Part shown: one piece after another, positions 37,319-46,090 of the stretch | Numbering within the stretch: position 1 is the first letter of the stretch | Layout: each line of letters begins with the position of its first letter | From: Roseovarius litorisediminis | GTDB lineage: Bacteria > Pseudomonadota > Alphaproteobacteria > Rhodobacterales > Rhodobacteraceae | Reading direction: 5' to 3' | Length of the DNA: 64,000 bases | Assembly: GCF_900172295.1 (NCBI RefSeq) | Contig: NZ_FWFL01000003.1 | Span: 310,001 to 374,000 of the forward strand | The notes under the pieces: generated by a model | Told to the model about the DNA's origin: nothing | Database searches by the model: none | The model's input: only the letters and a program-made list of their open reading frames with translations | Made by a program: the position numbers and the translations under genes

Positions 37319-37357
37319 GTTTCAAGTTCAAGTTGTGATCCAGCTTGAACCTGAAAC
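37319..37357 (-). terminator. Long hairpin just downstream of terC
   Basis: Two 14-nt arms, 37319-37332 and 37344-37357, pair with one G-T wobble or mismatch and an 11-nt loop. It starts 3 nt past the terC stop. No T-tract follows on the minus strand, so it could partly terminate terC transcription or mark its mRNA end while allowing read-through to the XpaC-like genes. Confidence 0.5.
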
Positions 37358-37360
37358 ACT

Positions 37361-38179
37361 TTAGTGGCGTGCCTTGGCGCTGCGCTCGGCGTTCAGTTTG
37401 CGGGAATAGCCGGATTGGATGACTTCCACCGCAACAAGAACCAGCACCGAGAAGTAGAAAGTGGTTTTCGACATCGGGATGACCTCGTGCCCGAAGAACT
37501 TCAGCGCCAGCGTATCATCATGCATGGCATGGGCCGCTGCCTGCCCGGATTCGCCCAGAAGAACAACGCCGACGATCAGCAGGATGAACAGGCCCAGCAC
37601 CTCGTACATGCGGTTTTTCTCAAGAAACCGCGTGACACCATCGGCCAGAACCAGCATCGCCAGGCCTGACAGCAGGATAGCCGTGGCGAGAATGGGAAAG
37701 ACATCGGTAATAGCCAGCGCCGACAGGACGGAATCGAAGGAAAAGATCAGGTTCATGATGACGATCAGCATTACCACCTTGACTGCTGACTTGCCCGATT
37801 TTTCACCCATATCCGTATCCAGATGATCCAGGGACAGCATATGGCTGATTTCCTTGACGGCCGTGTAGATGATGAAAATCCCGCCGACGATAAAGACGCA
37901 GGTGGCAAAGTTTATGCCGCCCTCCAGAACGCCCACCCAGTTGAAGACGTGGAACGGTTCGGCCAAGGCATCGATCAGCCGGACCATCACGAATAGCAGA
38001 ACGACCCTAAGGATAACGGCCAGAATAATCCCCCAGAACCGCACGGCTTTTTGCTGTGCCACCGGCGCGCGTTGGGATTCGATCGAGATATAGAGAAGAT
38101 TGTCAAACCCCAGCACCGCCTGCAGAAAACATAACATCAGCAGGTTGCCCAGGTTTTTAAGACTTAAAAGATCGGCCAT
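37361..38179 (-). CDS. TerC family integral membrane protein
   Basis: A 272-residue protein with about seven or eight transmembrane helices. The two TerC hallmarks are present: QAVLGFDNLLYISIE (about 20-34) and NLIFSFDSVLSALAI (about 142-156), each with a membrane Asp. The ATG at 38179 follows AGGGGCGGA. TerC proteins are linked with tellurite resistance and, in other groups, with manganese export or metal loading of secreted proteins. It heads the minus-strand run that continues with XpaC-like, telA and SPFH genes. A following hairpin may separate its transcript. Confidence 0.88.
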   Translation of the reverse strand: MADLLSLKNLGNLLMLCFLQAVLGFDNLLYISIESQRAPVAQQKAVRFWGIILAVILRVVLLFVMVRLIDALAEPFHVFNWVGVLEGGINFATCVFIVGGIFIIYTAVKEISHMLSLDHLDTDMGEKSGKSAVKVVMLIVIMNLIFSFDSVLSALAITDVFPILATAILLSGLAMLVLADGVTRFLEKNRMYEVLGLFILLIVGVVLLGESGQAAAHAMHDDTLALKFFGHEVIPMSKTTFYFSVLVLVAVEVIQSGYSRKLNAERSAKARH

Positions 38180-38311
38180 TGATCCGCCCCTCATTCGTTA
38201 CAACTTTGAGCCGTGACTTACCGCAGGTGAATTGGAAAAACAAAACGAAACCGGTTGCCGCAGGGTAATGGCGCCTTTAGCGGGGCGGGCAGGGGTGCTA
38301 TAGGATCGGCC

Positions 38312-39337
38312 ATGACAACGCGTTCTTTTGTGCCCCGCGGGGCGGCCAGTTTTCAGGTGGGCTATGATGGCCCGCCAAAGGACTATTTTTTCCTGCTCTT
38401 GCCAAAACTTACGCTGCTGGCCTTCACCTCGGCGGTAGAGCCGCTTCGCATTGCCAACCAGGTGACGGGCAAGGAACTGTACCGCTGGTATGTGATGACC
38501 GAAGACGGTGGCCCGGTGACCTGTTCGTGCGGCGTGCATATCACGCCTGATAGCGGGTTGCAGAACATCCCCCGCGATGCAGCGGGTTTTGTGTGTTCAG
38601 GGATCGAACCGATGGCCAATCTCAGCCCGGGTGTTGTGCATTGGGTCAGCCGTCAGCGGGCCTTTGGCTGCAAGGTGGGCGGAATCTGCACCGGCGCATT
38701 TGCGCTGGCGCGGGCCGGGCTGCTGGAGGGGGGGGAATTTACCTTGCACTGGGAAAACCAGCCGTCGTTTCGCGAAACATTCATCGGGTTGGAACCGACA
38801 GGCAACCTGTATGAAAATGACCAGGGGTTGCTGACCTGCGGCGGCGGCAGTGCCGCCACCGACATGATGCTGGACATCATCGAACAGGAGCACGGCGCCG
38901 AGCTGGCCACCATCGTGGCTGATATGTGCCTGCATTTTCGCAGCAACAACCGCGAAGCACCGCAGAAATCAGCCTATTCCTTTGGTTTGGGCAGCCGCAA
39001 CCGGCACCTGATCGCCGCCATGCAATATATGCAGAAAACGCTGGAAGACCCGGTGGATATCGAAGCCGTGGCCGCCCATGTTGATATCTCCCGCCGTCAG
39101 TTGGAGCGACTTTTCAGCGGCCATGTCGGCGTAACCCCGGCGCAGTTCTACATGGATATGCGGGTGACACGGGCGCATGCGCTGCTGAATGAAACCAATC
39201 TGAGCCTGGCAGAAATTGCCGCCGCTACCGGCTTTGGCAGCACCACGCAGCTGGCGCAACGGTTCAGGCGCCGATTTGGCAAATCGCCCAGTGCCTGGCG
39301 CAAAAGCTGGTCGCAAACCACCACGCGCAACGGCTAA
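38312..39337 (+). CDS. GlxA-family transcriptional regulator (DJ-1/PfpI plus AraC domains)
   Basis: A 341-residue regulator. The N-terminal DJ-1/PfpI-like sensor domain (about 25-205, including GGICTGAFALARAGLLEGG) is followed by an AraC DNA-binding domain (about 235-335) with two helix-turn-helix motifs. The second motif is SLAEIAAATGFGSTTQLAQRF in part. Characterised relatives such as GbdR and CdhR control glycine betaine and carnitine catabolism. A link to the TmpAB genes 31 kb away is therefore imaginable but not supported by position. It is divergent from terC. Its stop codon overlaps the rluB stop by 3 nt. Confidence 0.87.
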   Translation: MTTRSFVPRGAASFQVGYDGPPKDYFFLLLPKLTLLAFTSAVEPLRIANQVTGKELYRWYVMTEDGGPVTCSCGVHITPDSGLQNIPRDAAGFVCSGIEPMANLSPGVVHWVSRQRAFGCKVGGICTGAFALARAGLLEGGEFTLHWENQPSFRETFIGLEPTGNLYENDQGLLTCGGGSAATDMMLDIIEQEHGAELATIVADMCLHFRSNNREAPQKSAYSFGLGSRNRHLIAAMQYMQKTLEDPVDIEAVAAHVDISRRQLERLFSGHVGVTPAQFYMDMRVTRAHALLNETNLSLAEIAAATGFGSTTQLAQRFRRRFGKSPSAWRKSWSQTTTRNG

Positions 39338-40131
39338 GAGGGCGGGCGGCGTCTGCGCTGCGGTTTGGGCCGGGCGGCTTTGGTATCCTGCGGCTTTTCA
39401 GCGTCCAGCCCCAGTTGATCGCGCAACACCCTGGGGCGGATTTCCTCGACCGCACCGGGTTTTAACTGGCCCAGCTGAAAGGGACCGTAAGACACCCGGA
39501 TCAGCCGGTTGACGGTCAGCCCGACGGCTTCCATCGCGCGGCGAACTTCGCGGTTCTTGCCCTCACGGATCGACACGGTGGCCCAGGCGTTGGCGCCGGT
39601 CTGCCGATCCAGCGTGACGGTCATCGGCTGAAATCTTTCACCGTCCACCACCAGCCCCTTGCGCAGGGGGGCAAAGGTGTCGTCGGTCGGTCGCCCCTTG
39701 ATTCGCACCCGGTACTTGCGCAGCCAGCCGGTGGCGGGCAGTTCCAGCTTGCGTTTGAGCCCGCCATCGTTGGTCAGCAGCAACAGCCCTTCCGAATTCA
39801 GGTCAAGCCGTCCGACACTCATCACCCGGGGCAGGTCTTCGGGCAATTCGTCATAGATTGTTGTGCGGCCCTGTTCGTCACGGTTGGTGGTCACCAGCCC
39901 GGCGGGCTTGTGATACAGCCACAGACGTGCCGGTTCGGGCGCATTCAGCAGACGGCCATCGACGGCCACGCGGTCCTTGTCGGTGACGTTCAGGGCGGCG
40001 CGGTCGATTTTGCGGCCGTTGACGGTGACACGGCCAGCCTCGATCATGCGCTCGGCTTCACGCCGGCTGGCGATGCCGGCGCGGGCGATTACCTTGGCGA
40101 TGCGGTCGCCTTGTGGGGGTTTGGTGCTCAT
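39334..40131 (-). CDS. rluB: 23S rRNA pseudouridine synthase RluB-type
   Basis: Pseudouridine synthase of 265 residues. The N-terminal S4 RNA-binding domain (about 8-60) precedes the catalytic core with Asp110 in GRLDLNSEGLLLLTND. A basic Pro/Arg-rich tail (last about 20 residues, PKPQRRRRPPS) follows. The subfamily (RluB against RluE/F) is assigned from the S4 domain and length. The start at 40131 gives the usual short leader. It is divergent from tadA, a common neighbour arrangement in this group. Confidence 0.9.
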   Translation of the reverse strand: MSTKPPQGDRIAKVIARAGIASRREAERMIEAGRVTVNGRKIDRAALNVTDKDRVAVDGRLLNAPEPARLWLYHKPAGLVTTNRDEQGRTTIYDELPEDLPRVMSVGRLDLNSEGLLLLTNDGGLKRKLELPATGWLRKYRVRIKGRPTDDTFAPLRKGLVVDGERFQPMTVTLDRQTGANAWATVSIREGKNREVRRAMEAVGLTVNRLIRVSYGPFQLGQLKPGAVEEIRPRVLRDQLGLDAEKPQDTKAARPKPQRRRRPPS

Positions 40132-40195
40132 GCCCTGTCGCTTAACGCATCTCAAAGACTTGCGAAAGCCGTGATGACACGGCAAAGACGCAGGT

Positions 40196-40645
40196 ATGAC
40201 GTTCAGGAGCCATATGCAGGTCGCACTGGCCGAAGCGCGCGCCGCTGCCGAGCGCGGCGAGGTGCCGGTTGGGGCCGTCATCGTCGATCCCCGGGGCCAG
40301 TTGGTTGCGCAGGCCGGAAACCGGACGCGCGAGTTGAACGACCCAACGGCGCATGCCGAGATTCTGGCGATCCGGGCGGCCTGTGCGGCCGTCGGCAACG
40401 ATCGTCTGCCGGGGTATGATCTTTACGTCACACTGGAACCCTGTGCGATGTGCGCCACGGCGCTATCAGCGGCCCGTATCGCGCGACTGTATTATGGCGC
40501 GGCCGACCCGAAATCAGGCGGTGTTGCACAGGGCGCGCGGGTTTTTACCCACCCGCAATGCCATCATGTGCCCGAGGTTTATGATGGCATTGCCAGCGAC
40601 GCGGCCGAAGCCCTGTTGAAAGAATTTTTCGGACGGCTGCGCTGA
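40196..40645 (+). CDS. tadA: tRNA-specific adenosine deaminase TadA
   Basis: Zinc deaminase of 149 residues converting A34 to inosine in tRNA-Arg(ACG). Zinc and proton-transfer residues are His53 and Glu55 in TAHAEI, and Cys83 and Cys86 in EPCAMC. The second ATG at 40214 has a better-spaced AGGAG, so the protein may be six residues shorter. Strong tandem hairpins follow the gene. Confidence 0.93.
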   Translation: MTFRSHMQVALAEARAAAERGEVPVGAVIVDPRGQLVAQAGNRTRELNDPTAHAEILAIRAACAAVGNDRLPGYDLYVTLEPCAMCATALSAARIARLYYGAADPKSGGVAQGARVFTHPQCHHVPEVYDGIASDAAEALLKEFFGRLR

Positions 40646-40648
40646 TCG

Positions 40649-40695
40649 CCCGGAATTTTTCAAAAATTCCGGGCCGTTTTCTTGAAAGAAAACGG
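40649..40695. terminator. Tandem bidirectional terminator hairpins
   Basis: First hairpin: CCCGGAATTTTT (40649-40660), one C, then AAAAATTCCGGG (40662-40673), perfectly paired. Second: CCGTTTTCTT (40674-40683) with AAGAAAACGG (40686-40695). A/T-rich stem bases give U-tracts in both directions. They separate tadA from the convergent metallo-beta-lactamase-fold gene. Confidence 0.8.
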
Positions 40696-40702
40696 GGCCG
40701 CC

Positions 40703-41395
40703 TCAAATCGTTATGGGTTGCATCACCTCAGGCTCGATCACATTCACGCCCGGCAGCGCCTTGATCAGTTCAGCGGCGGATTGCTCAAGGATCGGGAAAG
40801 TCCGGTAGTGGCAGGGGATCACCGTATTGAAGTCAAAGAAGGTTTTTGCCGCATAAGCCGCGCGGCGCATGTCCATTGTGAAATGCCCCCCTGCACACAG
40901 AATGCCGATATCGGGGTGGTGCAGGTCATTGAAAACTTTCATGTCGGCCATCACATCGGTATCGCCGCTGAGATAGATCACATGCCCCTCGGCCTCGATA
41001 ATGTAGCCGCATTCAGTGCCCGGCACGTGCGGGCCGTTTTCCGTGCCAAAACTGCTGGAGTGGGTGGCGTGGACCATGGTGACGCTGACGCCCCCCAGAT
41101 CAACTGTGCCGCCCTTGTTGAAACCTACCGTGCTGACATGTTCGTGTTCTTCCCAATGGGCCATCAGATCGTATTGGCCGACGACGGGAATTTTCTCGGA
41201 CCGTGCCAGTGACAGAACGTCGGCCACATGATCGAAATGCGCATGGGTCAGAAGGATGTGGGTGGCCCCTTTTGTGGCCTCGATATGCTGATCTTCGGGC
41301 ATCATCGGGTTTCCGTTGAGCCATGGATCCACCAGCAGCACCAGCCCGCCGATTTCAATACGGAATGAACTGTGGCCCAGCCATGTGATTTGCAT
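40703..41395 (-). CDS. UPF0173-type metal-dependent hydrolase (metallo-beta-lactamase fold)
   Basis: A 230-residue metal-dependent hydrolase. The zinc motif THAHFDHVAD lies near residues 50-59. Further ligands are the ATHSSSFG region, SGDTD (about 146) and a C-terminal IPCHYRTFP. AGGAG is 7 nt before the ATG at 41395. UPF0173 members have poorly defined substrates, so no pathway role is claimed. It is divergent from gatC. Confidence 0.87.
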   Translation of the reverse strand: MQITWLGHSSFRIEIGGLVLLVDPWLNGNPMMPEDQHIEATKGATHILLTHAHFDHVADVLSLARSEKIPVVGQYDLMAHWEEHEHVSTVGFNKGGTVDLGGVSVTMVHATHSSSFGTENGPHVPGTECGYIIEAEGHVIYLSGDTDVMADMKVFNDLHHPDIGILCAGGHFTMDMRRAAYAAKTFFDFNTVIPCHYRTFPILEQSAAELIKALPGVNVIEPEVMQPITI

Positions 41396-41540
41396 GGTAC
41401 GCTCCTGTTTGTTGTCTTGCCTGCAGCTTAGCATGTGGGCAGATGACGAAAAGGGGGCAATTGAATTGTGGCCTTTGTCTTGCGGGTCCGCGCCCGCGGC
41501 GCTAAACGCAGGAACAGCAAGAACACCCCGGAGACAGCCC

Positions 41541-41828
41541 ATGTCAATCGACAAAGAAACCGCCGCCAAAGTGGCCAAGCTGGCCCGCATTCGTGTGGAT
41601 GACGACGCGCTGCCGGCACTGGCGCAGGAATTCAACACTATTCTCGGTTTTATCGAGCAGCTGAACGAGGTTGATGTTGACGGCATTGAACCGATGACCA
41701 GCGTCACGCCGATGCGGTTGAAGCGCAGAACCGACGTCGTGACGGATGGCGACCAACAGGACAAGATCCTGTCGAACGCGCCAGATGCACGGGAAGGATT
41801 TTTTGCAGTGCCGAAGGTGGTGGAATAA
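41541..41828 (+). CDS. gatC: Asp-tRNA(Asn)/Glu-tRNA(Gln) amidotransferase subunit GatC
   Basis: Small subunit of 95 residues of the tRNA-dependent amidotransferase. It is typical: [21 protein letters not shown], then [22 protein letters not shown] and a late [18 protein letters not shown] (shown in part). GGAGA precedes the ATG at 41541. The stop overlaps the gatA start (TAATG). gatB is not in this window. Confidence 0.95.
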   Translation: MSIDKETAAKVAKLARIRVDDDALPALAQEFNTILGFIEQLNEVDVDGIEPMTSVTPMRLKRRTDVVTDGDQQDKILSNAPDAREGFFAVPKVVE

Positions 41829-43315
41829 TGGCTGAGCTGAACACACTGACAATTGCCGAGGCCCGCGATGCACTGCGCAAGGGCGATGTAACCAGCCTTG
41901 AATTGACCGAGGCCTGCCTGACACAGATTGAAGGGGCGGGCGCGCTGAATGCCTTTGTGCATCACACCCCCGATCTGGCGCGCGAGCAGGCCAGGGCCGC
42001 CGACCTGCGGATCAAGGCGGGTGATGCACCGTCGATGTGTGGCATCCCGCTGGGCATCAAGGATCTTTTCTGCACCAAAGGTATCCCCAGCCAGGCGGCA
42101 AGCCGCATTCTGGAGGGGTTCAAGCCCGAATACGAATCCACCGTGACGCAGAACCTGTTTGATGCGGGCAGCGTCATGCTGGGCAAGCTGAACATGGACG
42201 AGTTTGCCATGGGTTCGTCGAACGAGACATCGGTTTACGGCGATGTGATCAACCCCTGGCGGCGCGGCAATGACGACACGGCGCTGACGCCGGGTGGCTC
42301 GTCCGGGGGGTCGGCCAGTGCTGTGGCGGCCGATCTGTGTCTGGCGGCCACGGGGACGGATACCGGCGGGTCAATACGCCAGCCTGCGGCCTTTGTCGGC
42401 ATCACCGGCATCAAGCCCACCTACGGGCGGGTGTCGCGCTGGGGGGTTGTCGCCTTTGCCTCAAGCCTGGATCAGGCCGGACCGATGACCAAATCGGTGC
42501 GCGATGCGGCAATCATGCTGGGCGCGATGAGCAGCCATGACCCCAAGGATTCGACCAGTGCAGATATTCCGGTGCCTGATTTCGAGGCGGCGCTGACGGG
42601 CGATGTTAGGGGCAAAGTCATCGGTATTCCGAAAGAATACCGCATGGACGGCATGCCTCAAGAGATTGAAAAGCTGTGGCAGGACGGCACGGCAATGCTG
42701 AAAGAGGCAGGCGCCGAAATCCGCGACATCAGCTTGCCCCATACGAAATACGCCTTGCCTGCCTATTATGTCATCGCGCCTGCCGAAGCGTCCAGTAACC
42801 TGGCGCGCTATGACGGTGTGCGCTATGGCCTTCGCGCCAAGCTGGATCACGGCGACGGTATCACCGAGATGTATGAAAAAACCCGCGCTCAGGGGTTCGG
42901 GCCCGAGGTGCAGCGCCGCGTGATGATCGGAACCTATGTGCTGAGTGCGGGGTTCTATGACGCCTATTATAATCGTGCCCGCAAAGTGCGCGCCCTGATC
43001 AAGCGCGATTTTGAGCAGGCGTTTGCCGCGGGCGTTGATGCGATCCTGACGCCGGCCACCCCAAGTGCCGCTTTTGGTCTGGGAGAGATGGCGGAGGCCG
43101 ATCCGGTGCAGATGTATCTCAACGACGTCTTCACCGTGACTGTGAACCTGGCTGGTCTTCCAGGGATTGCCGTGCCTTCGGGGCTGGACAAGAAAGGCCT
43201 GCCGCTGGGTCTGCAACTGATCGGACGGCCGTGGGAAGAGGGTGATCTGCTGAATACGGCCTATGCCCTCGAGACGGCAGCGGGATTTGTGGCCAAACCC
43301 GGAAAATGGTGGTAA
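41828..43315 (+). CDS. gatA: Amidotransferase subunit GatA
   Basis: Amidase-signature subunit of 495 residues that hydrolyses glutamine to supply ammonia for making Gln-tRNA or Asn-tRNA. The catalytic set is Lys78 (GIKDLF), cis-Ser158 ([11 protein letters not shown]) and nucleophile Ser182 ([13 protein letters not shown]). It is coupled to gatC by a 1-nt overlap. Length and motifs are normal. Confidence 0.97.
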   Translation: MAELNTLTIAEARDALRKGDVTSLELTEACLTQIEGAGALNAFVHHTPDLAREQARAADLRIKAGDAPSMCGIPLGIKDLFCTKGIPSQAASRILEGFKPEYESTVTQNLFDAGSVMLGKLNMDEFAMGSSNETSVYGDVINPWRRGNDDTALTPGGSSGGSASAVAADLCLAATGTDTGGSIRQPAAFVGITGIKPTYGRVSRWGVVAFASSLDQAGPMTKSVRDAAIMLGAMSSHDPKDSTSADIPVPDFEAALTGDVRGKVIGIPKEYRMDGMPQEIEKLWQDGTAMLKEAGAEIRDISLPHTKYALPAYYVIAPAEASSNLARYDGVRYGLRAKLDHGDGITEMYEKTRAQGFGPEVQRRVMIGTYVLSAGFYDAYYNRARKVRALIKRDFEQAFAAGVDAILTPATPSAAFGLGEMAEADPVQMYLNDVFTVTVNLAGLPGIAVPSGLDKKGLPLGLQLIGRPWEEGDLLNTAYALETAAGFVAKPGKWW

Positions 43316-43353
43316 ACACCCCGCCAAAACACCTTAAGGCAGGAATGTAGCAG

Positions 43354-44085
43354 ATGCGATTTGTCCCTTATGTGCTGGCCCTTGTGGCTTTGGCGGCCTG
43401 TGTCCCGCCGATACCCGACAGCGGCGCGGGTGTGGGTTTTAACGACTACGACGCCTATCTGCAGGAAAAGCAGGCGCGCGAGGCGCAACTTGCCGGGTCA
43501 GCTTTGCCGCGGGCCGATGCGGTATCGTCCGAAACGGTGGATGATATTGGTGTTGTGACTGGCCGCAGCCCGGCATCGTCGGATATTGCCGCAGATACGC
43601 GGGCCGCGCTGGATGAAACCGCAGCGAATTCCGGTCAGCCGGTCGTGCATGCCAGCCCGTCCAATCCGGCGCCTGCCGCGGTCACCAACGCGTCGGGAAT
43701 TTCGAAGGAGAACGATTTCGAAGCGGTGGGTGCGCAGCGCTCGATTGAATCGGACAAGGCCAAAATTGCCCAGGACCGGGCGCAGTATCAGGTGATCCAG
43801 CCGCAAGCACTGCCGACACGGTCAGGCAGCGGTGGGCCAAACATTGTGGACTATGCCTTGCGTAGCAAACATCCGCGCGGCACCCGGGTGTACAGCCGCA
43901 GCGGTTTCAACTCGAACGGTAAATATCAGCGCAATTGCGCCAAATATGCGTCACCCGACCGGGCGCAAAGCGATTTTCTGTCCAGAGGCGGGCCGGATCG
44001 GGACAAGCTGGGTCTGGACCCCGATGGCGACGGGTATGCCTGCGCCTGGGATCCAAGCCCGTTCCGCCGGGCCGTGGGCGGGTAA
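43354..44085 (+). CDS. Lipoprotein with C-terminal Excalibur calcium-binding domain
   Basis: A 243-residue predicted lipoprotein: signal peptide MRFVPYVLALVALAAC with lipobox Cys16, then a long low-complexity Ala/Ser/Asp linker (about 45-165). The C-terminal Excalibur motif (about 197-235) has NCAKYASPDRAQ and a DPDGDGYACAWDP calcium loop flanked by two Cys. Such proteins sit at the cell envelope. The amidase gene starts 6 nt after its stop, so the two probably work together in peptidoglycan remodelling. Confidence 0.82.
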   Translation: MRFVPYVLALVALAACVPPIPDSGAGVGFNDYDAYLQEKQAREAQLAGSALPRADAVSSETVDDIGVVTGRSPASSDIAADTRAALDETAANSGQPVVHASPSNPAPAAVTNASGISKENDFEAVGAQRSIESDKAKIAQDRAQYQVIQPQALPTRSGSGGPNIVDYALRSKHPRGTRVYSRSGFNSNGKYQRNCAKYASPDRAQSDFLSRGGPDRDKLGLDPDGDGYACAWDPSPFRRAVGG

Positions 44086-44091
44086 GGTGCG

Positions 44092-44775
44092 GTGCGTGCG
44101 GGCACGCACCCTGATGTGACTTCATTTCTGTCACCAAATTATGGTGAACGCCGCGACAATGCGCTGCCCGACATGATCGTGCTGCATTATACGGCAATGA
44201 CATCTGCGCAGGCTGCGCTGGAGCGGTTGTGTGATGCCCGGGCCGAGGTGTCGGCCCATTATCTGATTTGTGAGCGTGGTCGCATCTGGCAACTGGTCGA
44301 CGAGGCGCAACGCGCCTGGCACGCAGGGGCGGGGTGTTGGGCTGATGTTGGCGATGTAAATTCACGTTCGATCGGGATCGAGCTGGCCAATACCGGCGTA
44401 CATCCTTTTCCCGAGCCGCAGATCGCCGCGCTGGAAGGGCTGATGCGTGGGATCATGAACCGGTGGAAAATCGGGCCGTCCCGTGTGATCGGGCATTCAG
44501 ACATGGCGCCGGGGCGCAAATTTGATCCGGGTCCAAAGTTTGACTGGATGAGGCTGGAGCGGCGCGGGCTGGCCGCGCGGCGCGGCTATGGCCCTGGTCC
44601 CGATAATCCGAGCCCCGATCTGTTTCGCCGGTTGGCGCAGGATGCAGGTTACACCGCCGATGTTGATGATGACTCGTTGCTGGCGGCAGTCAGGTTGCGA
44701 TATCGCCCGCAGGCAAAGGGGCCGCTGGCGCCTGAAGATTTTACACCATTGGGGCATACAGCCCTCTGGACCTGA
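44092..44775 (+). CDS. N-acetylmuramoyl-L-alanine amidase (Amidase_2, AmpD/AmiD-like)
   Basis: Zinc amidase of 227 residues that cuts the bond between muramic acid and the stem peptide. It starts at GTG 44092, 6 nt past the preceding stop with AAGG close by. The zinc ligands are in VLHYTAM and in GHSDMAPGRKFDPG, where the His and the catalytic-site residues follow the AmpD pattern. There is no signal peptide, which suggests cytoplasmic recycling of anhydromuropeptides, though the lipoprotein neighbour hints at the envelope. Confidence 0.88.
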   Translation: MRAGTHPDVTSFLSPNYGERRDNALPDMIVLHYTAMTSAQAALERLCDARAEVSAHYLICERGRIWQLVDEAQRAWHAGAGCWADVGDVNSRSIGIELANTGVHPFPEPQIAALEGLMRGIMNRWKIGPSRVIGHSDMAPGRKFDPGPKFDWMRLERRGLAARRGYGPGPDNPSPDLFRRLAQDAGYTADVDDDSLLAAVRLRYRPQAKGPLAPEDFTPLGHTALWT

Positions 44776-44821
44776 GGCGTGCGGGATTGACGCCTTCTGT
44801 GCAAGCACTTAGATCACATGG

Positions 44822-45235
44822 TGCGCGGAGGGCCGGATGGCCGCGGGACCTGCAAGGGTTTCGAGGAAAGTCCGGACTCCACAAGACAACGGTGCCGGGT
44901 AACGCCCGGCTGGGGTAACCCAAGGGAAAGCGCCACAGAGAACAGACCGCCCTGCAATCCACTCAAGTGGATCATATGGGTAAGGGTGAAACGGTGGGGT
45001 AAGAGCCCACCGCGGGACGGGCAACCGGACCGGCACGGCAAGCCCCACCGGGAGCAATGCCAAATAGGGACCGCGCGCGGGGCAGGTCGGGCAACCGATA
45101 CCGCCCGCAGGCACGTTTTGGCCCAGCGGTCCGGGTTGGCAGCTAGAGGTGCCCTGGTAACAGGGCGTCAAGATGAATGGTCATCCATGGGGGGCAACCC
45201 CCGGGACAGAATCCGGCTTACAGGCCCTCCGCGCA
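44822..45235 (+). ncRNA. rnpB: RNase P RNA, bacterial class A
   Basis: The conserved core is visible at both ends: GAGGAAAGTCCGGACTCC (P4 5' side, about 44869-44886) and GACAGAATCCGGCTTACAG (P4 3' side, about 45204-45222). Helix P1 pairs 44823-44834 with the region up to 45235 (GCGCGGAGGGCC with GGCCCTCCGCGC) without mismatch. GNRA-type and GGTAA elements lie between. The RNA processes tRNA 5' ends. A TATTTTT tract directly follows P1 and probably terminates transcription. Confidence 0.95.
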
Positions 45236-45289
45236 TATTTTTCGAAGTTTATAAAAACAGCGCCCGCGTGCCGCAGGCAAGATGTTTGA

Positions 45290-45381
45290 ACCGCGCCACG
45301 GCGCGGTGTGGGGGCGCCGCCCCCAACGTGGAATTTCGCAGAAATTCAACGACCCCCGAGGTATTTTGGCCAAGAAAAAAC
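45290..45381. repeat. Triple-hairpin intergenic element with dispersed motif copy 2
   Basis: Three short perfect hairpins follow one another: ACCGCGCC-AC-GGCGCGGT (from about 45292), a GGGGGC/GCCCCC pair (about 45309-45325) and GAATTTC-GCA-GAAATTC (about 45331-45347). Next comes CCCCCGAGGTATTTTGGCC and AAGAAAAAAC, nearly the same as the motif at 32253-32273. It lies between rnpB and the DUF2244 gene. No gene is supported in 45236-45479. Confidence 0.55.
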
Positions 45382-45479
45382 GAGGCTTGTGGGCTGAAGC
45401 GGATTTGTGGGGGTCAAATGACGCATGGTCTGGGTGCTATCTTACTTTCCCTTGGAGATAGCGGCGTTAAAATGGGAGC

Positions 45480-45980
45480 ATGCCTTACACATGGACCCAG
45501 CCATCGGCAGATGATGCCACCACACGCCTGGCGCTCTGGCCGCACCGGTCTTTGCCGCGCCGCGGGTTTGCGGCCTTTATTCTGGGCACGTTTGCCTTGA
45601 TCACGATTCCGCTTTACCCGTTGCTGGGGACGGTGGTGTTGTGGGGGCTGTTGCCCTTCCTGCTGCTGGCGGTGGCGGGGCTGTGGTGGGGTCTGGAGCA
45701 TACCTACAAGACGGCGCGCCTGCGCGAGGATCTGAGCATCGACCCGCAACACGTCCACCTGGTGCGCACCAACCCCGGCGGGGATGTACAGGAATGGGAC
45801 TGCAACAGCTATTGGGCGCAGGTGCATCTGCATCCCACCGGCGGACCGGTGGCGCATTACATCACGCTGAAAGGCAGGGGCCGCGAGGTGGAGATCGGGG
45901 CGTTTTTGTCCGAGGATGAACGCAAGGTGTTATATGGCGAACTGGCAGATGCCCTGCGCGCCGCTACCAAGCCTGTGTAA
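45480..45980 (+). CDS. DUF2244 membrane protein
   Basis: A 166-residue inner-membrane protein of the DUF2244 family. Two hydrophobic helices (about 30-50 and 52-70) follow a PHRSLPRRGF motif typical of the family, then a soluble beta-rich C-terminal domain with EWDCNSYWAQVHLHP and IGAFLSEDERKVLY. Function is unknown. The family is often found near cytochrome oxidase genes. The start ATG at 45480 has GGGAG very close (1-2 nt), which is tight, but no better start fits. Confidence 0.8.
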   Translation: MPYTWTQPSADDATTRLALWPHRSLPRRGFAAFILGTFALITIPLYPLLGTVVLWGLLPFLLLAVAGLWWGLEHTYKTARLREDLSIDPQHVHLVRTNPGGDVQEWDCNSYWAQVHLHPTGGPVAHYITLKGRGREVEIGAFLSEDERKVLYGELADALRAATKPV

Positions 45981-46090
45981 GGCGTTTAGCGAAATACCCT
46001 GCCCGTTGGGTTTGCCGCGAAACACGCGTAACCTTTTGATGTTGCCGGTGCTTCGAAAAAACGCCTGTCTCAGGTTGATTTCGAAATGCT

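Noticed and set aside
45290-45347. Clustered hairpins considered as a CRISPR array
   Set aside because: The three stems differ in sequence and there are no equal-length repeats with spacers.
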